Source: Sapria himalayana
Lineage: Eukaryota > Streptophyta > Magnoliopsida > Malpighiales > Rafflesiaceae
Length of the DNA: 64,000 nucleotides
NCBI GenBank assembly: GCA_029783825.1
Contig: JAREIK010003344.1
Location: 486,145 to 550,144 of the forward strand
Reading direction: 5' to 3'
Part shown: in pieces, positions 50,691 to 61,900 of the stretch
How positions within the stretch are numbered: the stretch's first letter is position 1
Layout of the letters: each line of letters begins with the position of its first letter
Program-made: the position numbers and the translations under genes
The notes under the pieces: generated by a model
Told to the model about the DNA's origin: nothing
What the model saw: only the letters and a program-made list of their open reading frames with translations
The model's database searches: none

Positions 50691-51960
50691 ATCCACAATA
50701 AATTTGTATGGTTCAGATCGTCACATCTCAAACTTATAGTCAAACCTCGATATCATTGTTGTTGTGTGAGTCATCATTCACTAGCAATTATTTCACTTAA
50801 TCCTAAATACTTATTTATGGATCCTCTAAGTCTTTTAAGCATAAGAATACTTTTATCATGTATGGTCACAATATCAGTCTCTTATCTAAAATAATATTCA
50901 TAATCTCAGAATAAATAGGATCCGATATTATGTTAGATATCAGATGAGTTAGTAGATCACATATAATCTTTGATAATATGGGATTGATGGATTTATATTA
51001 TTTTCACTAATTTATTATATCTAAATTCTTAATATAATCATATAATAAAATAGAGCAATAAGTAATATCTAAGTACCAAGATAGCTCTCTCTTATTCGGC
51101 GAACCATCACATCATTTACCTCTAGCTAACAGAATGAAAAAATTATCGTATTCAAATAATTTGTTCATATCTATACTTGAAAACTAACTAAAAGACTCAC
51201 TAAAACTATAATACTTAGTGTCATAATATTTAAACATATTATCTAATTGTTCATGAATCCTACAAAAAGTTTATTCTATTTTATTCATGCATGTGAATAA
51301 ATATTTTAATATGTTTTATAGCTCTTCCATCTTAACCTTATCATCCATAGATGAAATCAAATAATAAAAAGTAAACATTCATAATGTATATCTTCTATAT
51401 TTTTTAAATGTATAATTAATATTACATATACACTTAAATACAATACATAAAAAATATCATCTAATGATACATCTCTAATAATTCTCACAAACATCTTAAT
51501 CACAACACTTATATTTGAAACATTACCAAATTTAATACTAAAAATTTTATTTTGAATATCATATTCTCTAAAGATCTTTGAAAAGCACTCATATATAGAG
51601 AGTCATAATGAGGATAAACAATCTCATGAAATTACAATTTTTTTTATTTAATTTTCTACTTAAAATCAATATAGTGGGTGATAACTTATGTGAATACATC
51701 ATCACAACTAATCTAAATGTCGAAAGTCACAAAAATCACTTCATTGCTTTTTAAGTTCATTAATTACTAATTATTATGTATTCCTACTAATTTACCTAGA
51801 AATTCTATGATAAATAAATTAAAAGTAAGTTTTCATAATATGAATTTTATCAAGTCTTTCCTTCCAAACTCATTGTCATAAATGAAGTCAATAAACCTTA
51901 AGTTGATACAACTTCAAAATTTCACCACTCGATTAAGTTTGTCTAATATCTAATGTAGCA
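50690..51960 (-). pseudogene. hAT-superfamily transposase remnant (Ac/RICESLEEPER-like)
   Basis: Read through stops on the - strand, the order fits Ac-type plant hAT transposases. YDNEFGRKDLIKFIL followed by FNLFIIEF lies at about 51880-51800. A segment equivalent to TTDIWTS, then VTAHYID, is at about 51740-51680, and FHEIVYPHYDSL near 51640. A segment resembling FHVRCCAHILNL is at about 51500-51420. Then come KRELSWYLD (about 51095-51070), NLDI near 51025, and an hATC-like region at about 50985-50850 (NPILSKIICDLL, YSEIMNIILDKRLIL). A likely terminal inverted repeat lies upstream at 53043-53054. Stops are frequent, and the start and the BED finger are unresolved. Confidence 0.72.
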
Positions 51961-52789
51961 TATTTTTTAGTGTATTAATTGGAATATCTTTTATAGCGGC
52001 CAATGCCACCAACAGCCCCTCCTACATATATATGTATCTTTCATAATATATATATTATATCGAATCTTCTTCGGTATCTCTTAAATTTTATTTAAAATTA
52101 TGTTAAAATGTGTGTATACTACTGAAGTTTGCTTATTTTTAAGATTTTTAGTCACATGACTCAATGTCATAAAGAAAACTTAGTTTCGACCTCAAACATT
52201 TCAATCAAGTAATAACTATTATTTATATATAAGTCTAATTCAATTTATATTATTTATTATTTGTTATTTTATAATTTAAAAGACTAAAGCATGAGAAGAA
52301 GAATAGTATTTTTCTAATCTTTTACTTTTTTTGTTAATTTATTTATTTATATAAAAATTATTAAATAAAATATATGCAATGTAATATGTATCTTTATTTT
52401 ATGTGGGCAACATGTATTTTTTTACCTGAATCATATTCTCATGCTTCGAAGTCATAGCTCATCATAAAAATAGCTCTGACATTCCGGTAAATTAAGATTA
52501 TAATTAAAAAAAAGTATGGGAACAAATAGGATACTATGATGCTTTTATAATTTAAAAGAAGAGCTAGAAGAAGAGGGGAGAGAAGACGTAATTACAAATA
52601 AATTATGAAAAATAAAATATATCACAATATTATTTATAGATAAAATAACATTATATCTATAAATAATATTTTATCCATTTAACAACCATATATCAAATTT
52701 TGCCCATTAAACCATTGGATTCGGATGTAATCTAATAGATAAAATAATTAGAATTTTTTTTTTATTTTGGCCAAAAGCACAACAACAAG
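51961..52789. other. AT-rich interval, probable hAT 5' coding/intron remnant
   Basis: Lies between the recognisable hAT transposase and its 5' end. The - strand has possible donor-like 'attcag|gtaaaa' near 52425, but no BED finger is readable. Confidence 0.3.
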
Positions 52790-53054
52790 TGTTTTCCAAT
52801 CAGCAAATAGCAACCATTTTAAAATGACTATTTTTTTTAGATGTGGTCATGCCACATTTCATGTCAATGTGCCTGCCTCATGGGCTATACCTGATACAAC
52901 ATGAGGCTCGTGTGTTCCCATAGCAGTAATGCCATAGGCTAGCAGGAGTGAGGCCCAAACATTATTTTGAATCATGCCATGTCAAACATGATATGTCTAA
53001 ATTGTGTTATGTCATGGGTCATGCTCAAGCCACCCAGCACACTTGACACCCCTA
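52790..53054 (-). mobile_element. hAT 5' terminus and subterminal region
   Basis: The + strand ends TTGACACCCCTA at 53054, which on the - strand is TAGGGGTGTCAA, a terminal inverted repeat typical of plant Ac-like hAT elements. The next 200 bases hold 'ggcatg', 'catgacc' and 'gggcctca' palindrome-rich words and then 'ttttggccaaa', also common just inside these elements. With the transposase at 50690-51960 on the same strand, this gives an element of at least 2.4 kb. The opposite end was not found. Confidence 0.65.
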
Positions 53055-54326
53055 ATTTTATTGTATAAGATTGCATAAGTACCTAATCAAATAAAACTAG
53101 GGTATAGGGTACAAAATATTAGTAAGCTTTTGTAGCTGATATGTCTCATATTCTATAATCAAAATATCCTTAAGAAAATAATAAAGTATTCTCAATTTAA
53201 CTAGTGATAAATACTCAAGCTGGGAATGCATAAGTAATAAATTCAAAATACACATATATATAAAGAGAGATCTTATTGTTAAAGAAAGAATATATAATTC
53301 AACCAACTTAATCTCAAATAGAATCTTTCTCAGAGTCTGCCAATTATTCAAATAAATAATAATAGAAATAATAATAAAGCTATACTTTAATTATCTAAAA
53401 ATATAACTCACATAAAATAAACTAATAGGATAATCAAAAATAAATTTGATACAAATAAGTAATAAAGATTAAAGCTGAATAATAGCATAATCAATAACTT
53501 TTAAATATTTTTCAATTGGTAATAATAATATTTTCAAAATAAGAAAAGAATATAAAAAATAAAATATAATTACCAATGATATAAATATTTGCTCTTGTGT
53601 TGATAATCAATAAATATTAAATGAGTGTACATATAAAATAATCATTGATACTTATAAAGAAAAGAATAATTTATTATTATCTTAGAGAAAAATTTTGTAT
53701 ACTCATTCTTAGTAAGTGTTGTGATGAATTGACTCTGTGAAGACCCCTAGATAGCTCTGACTAAAAGCTTATCTCTCTCACTACAACATAATACTATCGA
53801 TCTATTCTCTAAAAATAATATATAATAATTATTTTTAATGTGACTAATCCTCCAATAATGAATTCACTGAACTAAGAATTTTTTCAATCTACCTCTACTA
53901 TGATAATCCAGACAATATCACAAAATTGTGATTTCTCAAAAAAAATACAAAAGTAACTATACTTAATTCTTTTCTCCTTTTTTTATAGAACTACAAAAAC
54001 ACTAATTAAAATTTCTGCTCAAAATTATCATCTTCCATTACCACTCACCACCATATGTTGTGCACCATTAGGGTTTTTTGATAAAAACCCATTGCACATT
54101 GCATGTCTCCACCATGCATTATGCCTTTATCATGCATTATGCCTCCACTACCACTTGTCGAGCATTATGTGCCCCTTATCGTACATTGTACACACCTCTT
54201 GTTGCACACTGTGCGTGACTCCTGCCCTTATGCAAGCACTTGTTGCCCTTACTGCATGCATTTTTTTTGTTAGAGATAAGTGTAAGTGCTCATCTCTAAT
54301 TTGTAATTCCTAAATCACATATATAT
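53055..54326. other. AT-rich sequence, no gene recognised
   Basis: About 1.3 kb. A 54090-54200 portion holds short tandem repeats ('catgcattatgcc'). There is no supported coding sequence; the small frame at 54092-54313 covers these repeats and is not called. Confidence 0.4.
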
Positions 54327-54341
54327 CTGTCTCTAATACCA
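54327..54341 (-). other. Putative primer-binding site of a - strand copia element
   Basis: The + strand 'gtctctaatacca' reads TGGTATTAGAGAC on the - strand, and 10 of 12 bases fit the tRNA-iMet PBS. It abuts TGTTGACA, a plausible LTR end (TGTCAACA on the - strand). Confidence 0.5.
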
Positions 54342-55000
54342 TGTTGACAATTAAAATGTAGAAAAATAAATTAAACATTCAATATCAAATATATCATGCA
54401 TATCATTGGGGTGGGTGATCCCATCAAATAACATGAAATAAAAAAAAAGTAATTAAAATCACAAGAGAACTCAACCCCTAGTTATGCATCCATTTAACTC
54501 CAAACGAAAAATTAAACATCTAAGGTGAAGATTTTGTTGATTATCTGACCTTCAACTATATCGTATCGACTGTCTTTCATATAACACTTGGAGCACCAAT
54601 TTGTAGCAAAAATTCACTTTTGTTATTGAATAGCAGGAGTAAAACTAGAGTGAGTCAAGATGTTCAAATTAGTTTACAGAGTAAACCAGTGTGAGTCAGG
54701 GTGTTCAAATTAGTTTACACCCCGCTTTACTTTAGCCATATATGATAACGTTCAGGTGAGCTTTGCACCCAACATTACTTCAGCCAAATGCCATGTTCAG
54801 GTTCATGTGAGCTTTGAACCCAACATGGCTATGCCATGCTGAGGTTCGAGTGAGTTTAAACCTAGATTTGAAAATATTAAAAAAATACGACATTACTTTT
54901 TTATACCAAAAATTAAACCAAATAAAAATATATTTACATATTAATGCATTTAAAATGTCAAACATGAAAATACCCCAGCATGTACAGTAATTTTCAAATT
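54342..55000 (-). repeat. Putative LTR of a - strand copia element (outer boundary unresolved)
   Basis: Begins TGTTGACA next to the PBS-like site. No second copy was found, so the right boundary is approximate. Includes imperfect tandem pieces at about 54650-54850: 'gtgagtca', 'gatgttcaaattagtttaca' repeated, and 'ggttca..gtgagctttg..cccaacat' repeated. If real, it could be the 5' LTR of the decayed copia whose pol is at 43640-45380. Confidence 0.4.
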
Positions 55001-55072
55001 AAATTATATATTTAGATTAAATATATAAGCCTGTACAATAATTTTAAAATTCAAAAATATAGATATATTATA

Positions 55073-55095
55073 TGTGTGTGTGTGTGTGTGTGTGT
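55073..55095. repeat. (TG)n microsatellite
   Basis: About 11 uninterrupted TG units. Confidence 0.95.
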
Positions 55096-55269
55096 AGATG
55101 TATGTATGTATATATGTTATTTTGGAAAGGTATGTCATGCTCTATATATGAAATTAACTCTAACCCAAATAGCTAAAAAAATTTCTAACTAAATGCATAT
55201 ATTTTGAAAAAAATAATATTTAAAGAATTATCGATTCTAATTGTATAGAAACTAAAAAAAAAATAAATT

Positions 55270-55775
55270 CAGATAATTATTTAGTGAGGGATTTAAATTA
55301 GCTTAGAAAAATCAATCACTAATAATAATCTAGAGAAATTTCGTCGCTAAATTCTCCGCTTTTTTTGGGCAGAAATTATGAAAATTTAGTGGCTGACTAT
55401 GTCGGGATATAATTAGCTAGAAAAATTTGTCACTAATAATAAGCTAGTAAAATTCTGTCACTAAATCCATCGCAAAATTAAAGATTTTATTTCCTAGGGA
55501 AATTCCATCGCTAAATTCATCATTAATTTATGAATTTTATTAGCTATAGATATTCACTTGCTAAATCCGTAGTTAAAATACATATTTTATTAGCTAGTAA
55601 AAATCTATCGCTAAATCCGTCGCTAAATCAAGGATCTTATTAGCAAAGGAAGATTCGTCGCTAAATTAAGGATTTTATTAGTAAAGAAAAATCCATCGCT
55701 AAATCTATTGCTAAATCAAAGAATTTATTAGCAAGGGAAAATCCGTTGCTAAATCAAGAATTTTATTAGCAATCC
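55270..55775 (-). mobile_element. CACTA-type subterminal repeats, right end (terminus lost)
   Basis: About eight units of 'cgtcgctaaat' and 'tttattagcaagg' type, the reverse complement of the units at 28253-28880. Both ends also share 'aaagcggagaattta' (near 28420 and, inverted, near 55345). The expected terminal TTTTTTGTAGTG is absent; the repeat instead runs into unrelated sequence at about 55776. It is best read as the right subterminal region of the same or a sister element, truncated. Confidence 0.75.
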
Positions 55776-55961
55776 TCCCTTTTCGAGCACGGCCCTCAAC
55801 ACGCAATATTGATTGTCAAGTCGCGCCTTGGTTAGCCGGAAGTAGAAATGCCCTCGACAACCATTGAAGCGGGATATGCCAAAAGCTCAACCAAGCATTT
55901 CTTTAGTAGTTGGCCTTCGGTGGGTGATTGCAAGGAGCATCGAGAAGCCTATCAAGAATTT
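55776..55961. other. GC-richer block of unknown origin at the right junction
   Basis: About 185 bases of near-balanced composition between the truncated CACTA end and the GATA array. The + strand has 39 open codons (MPSTTIEAGYAK...) ending at 55968, which resembles nothing I know. It could be foreign filler captured during the rearrangement that removed the CACTA terminus, or a fragment of a host gene. Confidence 0.4.
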
Positions 55962-58900
55962 ATGTAGATAGATAGAATTAAAAAATGATAGATAGAAAGC
56001 TAAATAAACATATAGATAGATAGATAAATCGAAAAATAGATAGATAAATTGATAGAAAATTGACATTTAGAAAGATAGATAGATAGACAGAGATATATAT
56101 ATATATATATATAGAAAGATAGATAGATAAACACATTGGCATATGGTTAGAAATTCAGATTGATAGATAAAAAGATAGACAAATTGATATATAGAAAGAC
56201 AGATAAATAGGTAGATAAATAAATAGGTTGATAGATAAAGAGATAGACAGATAGACAGACAGACAAATAGATTGATTGATTGATTGAAAGATAGATAGAT
56301 AATTAGATAGATAGATAGATAGATAAATAGAAAGATAAACAAATAGATTGACAGATAAATTAATAGATATATAGATAAAAATAAAGAAAGTTTGATAAAT
56401 AGATAAATAGATAGATACATAAATAGACAAATAGATAGATAGATACATTGATAGACAAATAGATAGATAGATAGATTGACATTTAGATAGATATACATAT
56501 AGACATATAGGTAGATAGACAAATAGTCAAATAGATATATAGAAAGATAGATAGTTAGACAAATAGATAGCTAGATAGATTGATTGATTGAAATATAAAT
56601 AGATAAATTTATAAATAAATAAATAGATAGACTGCCAGATAAACTGATAGAATGATAGACTGATAGACAAATAGAAAAATAAAAACATAGACAAATAAAA
56701 ATATAGATAGTTTATTATATAGATAGATAGAAATATAAAAAGATATACAGATAGACAAATCAACAAATAAATAGATAGATAGATAGAAAAATTGTAATAT
56801 AGATAGATAGAGAAAAAGATAGATAGACATATATATAGTTACACATATTAACATATTGACAGATAGATAGATTGATTGATTTATAGACATATAGACAGAT
56901 AGACAAATAGATAGATAGACAGATAGTTAGATATGTAGATAGATAGATAGACAGATAGGCTGATAGGTAAATAGACAGATACAAAAATAGATAGATAGAC
57001 ATATAGAAAAATAAATAGATAATTGATAGACAGATAGGTAGATAGATATACAAAGAGATTGATAGATAGACAAGCAAATAGAAGAAAGACATTTAGATAG
57101 ATTATTAAATAGATTGTTAGATAGATTGATATGTAGTCAGATATACAGATTAACAGATAGAAAGATACAGAAATTGAACGATAGAAATATAAATAGGTAT
57201 AGAGAGATAGATAGATAGACAAATTGATTGATTGATAGTTATAAAGATAAATATATATAAAAATAGATAGATATACACATAGAATGATAGAATGATATAT
57301 AGATACATAAATAAGCATATAGACATATAGAAATATTGATATATAGAAAGATAGAAAGACAAATAGATGGATAGACATATAGACAAATAGAAAGAGAGAG
57401 ATAAATAGATAGATAAATAGATAGATATATAAATAGTTAGATAAATAGATATATAGTTAAACATTCAGATAGATATATAGTTTGAAAATTTAAAAGACAT
57501 ACAAATTTATAAATAGATATATAAATAAATAAGTAGATATATAGACAAACAGATAAATAGACAAGTAGATAGAGAGATAGAGAGAGAGAGAGATAGATAG
57601 AATGATTGAAAGATACATAAATAGATAGACAAACAAATAGAAAGATATATAAAAAGATAGTTAGATAGATAGATCGATTGATAGATAAACATATAAATAG
57701 ATAAACATATAGATAAATATTCATATTAATAGATAGACATATATATAGATGGACACATAGAGTGTTAGATATATACATAGTTTAACAAAAAAATAGATAG
57801 ACTGATTGACAAAAAGATATATCGATAGTTAATAAAATAGATAGATAGACTGATAATAGATAGACATATAAAAGATAATTAGATAAATAGATATAGAAAT
57901 AGATACATAAATAGTTAGATAGATAGATAGACATATAGATAGATACATAGATAGAAAGATACATAGTTAGATAGATATATAGATAAAAAGATAGATAGAT
58001 ATATAGACACATAGATAATGAGATAGATAGATAGCCAAAAAGATAGATAGATATATAGTAAAATAGATAATCTAATAAATAGATAGATTGATTGACAGAC
58101 AGACAGATAGATAGATAGATAGACAGATAAACAGATAGATAAATAGAAAGATTTATAAATTGACAGATATAAATATAGATAGATCAAAATATAGATAGAT
58201 AGATAGATAGATGTAAAGATAGATTGATTGACAGAAAGAAATATAGACATATAGATAGATAGATAGATAGAAACATAGAAAGATAGATAGATAATTAGAT
58301 AGATAAATATATAGATAGAAGGTATATAAATAAATAGATTGATTAATAGATAGATAGATAGATAGATAGACATATAGACAGACAGACAGATAGATATATA
58401 GATAGATAGATAGACTGATAGAGAGAGAGATAGAGAGATAGAAATATATACATAAAGACATATAGATAGATAGATATGCATCTATATAGATAGATAGATA
58501 AAATAATAAAATGATAGATAGATGATAAATCAACATATAGCAGATAGATAGATAGATATGCATATTGACACAATTAGATATACAGATTTAAAGATAGAAA
58601 GATAGACATATTGATAGATAGATAGATAAATTTGTTGTTAGATAGATAGATAAATTTGTTGTTAGATAGATAGATAGACTAATAGAAAGCCCGATTGACA
58701 AATTGATAGATAGTCAGATAGATAGATAGATCTATCGATAGTTCTACAGATAGATATATAAAAAGAAAGAAAGATAGATAGATAGATAGACAAGTAGATA
58801 GATAAATAGATAAATACACAGATTGACTGATAGATACATTTATATATTGATAAATTTTTAGATTGATATATTGACAGATAGAAAATAGGCAGATAGATAG

Positions 58901-61900
58901 ATAGATAGAAAGTTAGGCATATAAAAGAAAGATAGATAGATAGAAAGATAGGCAAAAATATAGATAGGTAGATAGATAAACAAATAGATAAACAAATAGA
59001 TAAATAGATTGATAGTTAGTTAGATTGATAGATAAATAGATAGAAAGAAGGATAGATAGTTAGTTAGATAAATAGATTAATAAATAGATAGACAGATAGA
59101 ATGAAAGATTATACTAAGATAGAATCATTGACAGATAAATAGATAGATAGGTAGATAGATAGATAGATATTTAGATAGATAGATAGAAAGCTACATAGAA
59201 AGACAAGTAGATAGACAAATAGATAGATAGATAGACAAATAGATAGATAGACAAGATAGATAGATCGAAAGATAAATAGATAGATAGATATATAGATTTA
59301 TAGATTGTCAAATATATAAATTGATAGATAGAGAGACAGATAGATAGATAGATAGATATATAGGTAGTCATATAGACAATTGTATAGATAGATTTTTACT
59401 TGATAGTTTTTTAGATGATAAATAGTTAGATAGAGAGATAGATTGATAGACAAATAGATATGTAGATAAACAAATAGATAGATAGACAGATAGACATATA
59501 GATAGAAAGATTGATTGATAAATAGATTGACCATATAGACAAATATATAGATAGATAAATATATAGGCAGAGAGATAGATAAATAGTTATATTAATAAAT
59601 AGTTTGAGAAATAGATAGATAGATAGACAAATAGATTGATAGATAAATAATTAGATAAATAAATAGATATATAGTTATATTGATACATAGATCGATAGAT
59701 AGAAAGATAGAAAAATAAACTAAAAGACATAGATATAAACACAAATACTCAAATAGACATCTATTCAAATTGCTAGATAGATTGATTAATTAATAGAAAA
59801 ATAGACAGATAGAAAATTTGATAGATATATAGATAGACAAATATACAAATATATAGATAGATACATAGACAGAAAGATAGAAAATAGATAGATACATAGA
59901 CAGATAGAGAAATAGATAAATCTACAAATATATAAATTTACATATAAAAAATACACAAATTGATAGATAGACAAATAGTTAGAAGAGAAATAGACATATA
60001 GATAAATAAATAGATAGACAGATAAAAAGATAGATAGATAGAAAAATAGACATATAGATTGATTGATTGACAAATAGAAAGATAGACATATAAACAAATA
60101 AATAGATAGACATATAGATAATTATAAATAGAAATAAAGATAGGTAGACAAGTAGACAAGTATACAAATAGACAGGTAGACAAGTTGACAAGTATACAAA
60201 TATAGAGGTTGACAAGTAGATTGAATGATAGGTAGAGAGGTAAAGAGTTAGACATGTAAACAAACATTTAGACAGATAAATAGATAGTTAGATAGATTAA
60301 TAGACAGATAGACAGATAGATAGAGTATAGATAGATAGATAGATAGAGTATAGATAGATAGATAGATAGATAGAGAGATAGATAGGCATAGTGATAAATA
60401 GATAGACAAAAAAATAGATAGACAATTATACAAATAGACAATTAGACAGATAGAAAGATAGACAAATAGACTAATAGACAATTATACAAATAGACAAATA
60501 ACAAGTATATATATAGATAGAAAGATAGAAAAATAGACTAATTGATATTTTTATAGATTGATAGATTTAAAGATTGATAGATAGAAAGATGTGCAGATAA
60601 ACAGATAAACAGATAGATATATGAAGAGTTATATATATAGATAGATAGAAAAATAGACACTTAGACAAATAGACTAATTGACAAATAGTTAGTTAGATAG
60701 AGAAATATATTGAAAGTTAAATAGATTGTTAATTAGATAAATAGATTAATAGATAGATAGATAAAATTATAGAATAATAGAAAGATAGAAAGATTGATAT
60801 ATATTTAGATAGATTGATAGATATTTAGATAGATTGATAGATATTTAGATAGATATTGAAAGCTAGAAACAAAGACATGTCGATAGACCACCATATAGAT
60901 AGATAGAGAGACATATTGATAGATAGATAGGTAGGGAGATAGAAAGATAAATAAATAGACACATAAATATATAGATAGATAGGTAGATTGATAGATTTAC
61001 AAAAAGTAAGATAGATAAATTGATAGATAGAATGATAGACAGATATATATGTTTATAGATAGACAAATAGATATATAGATTATTAGATAGATAGATTTTT
61101 ACATACATAGGTATATAAAAGATAGATTGTTATATAGAGAGATAGATAGATATATAGACCAATAGATAAATAGACAGATAGACAAATAAATAGATAGACA
61201 AATAGCCAAATAGACATATAGAAAAATAGATAGATAGATAGATAAATAAATAGATAAATAGATTTATAGATAGATAAATAGATAGACAAATATATAGATA
61301 GATAGATAGATATATTAGCAGATAGATAGATAAACAAAATGATAGAAATATAAATAAATAGATAGATATATAGATATATAGATATATAGATATATAGTTT
61401 GATAGAAAGATAGATATATACAAAGATAGATAGAATAATTGACTGATAGTTAGAAAGACAGATAGATAGATAGATAGACAAATATTCAAATAGATAGATA
61501 GACAAATAGACAAATAGATAGACATATAGACAAATATATAGATTGACAGATAGAAAGATTAAAAGATAAATAGACAAATAGATAAATTGATAGATAAAAG
61601 ACAGATAGATAGATAGACATATATACATATAGACAAATATATAAATTTATTGAAAGTCATATAGATAGATGACAAATAAATTGAGACATATAGATAAATG
61701 ATTGATAAATATATAGATCGATCGAAAGAAAGATTGTATGATATATAGATATACATATATATAGACAAATAGAGAGATAGACATATAGACAGATCTATAG
61801 AAAGATAGACAAATATATATATATATAGGTAGACATGTAGATAGGTAGACAGGTATACAAGTAGATATGTAGACAAATAGATATGTAAACAGATAATACG

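Noticed and set aside
56067..56522. Long - strand open frames of Tyr/Leu/Ser/Ile repeats throughout the GATA arrays (also 278-589, 8947-16945, 56155-63683)
   Set aside because: TATC repeats contain no stop codon in any frame, so such frames arise automatically. They lack composition, start context or conservation typical of genes.
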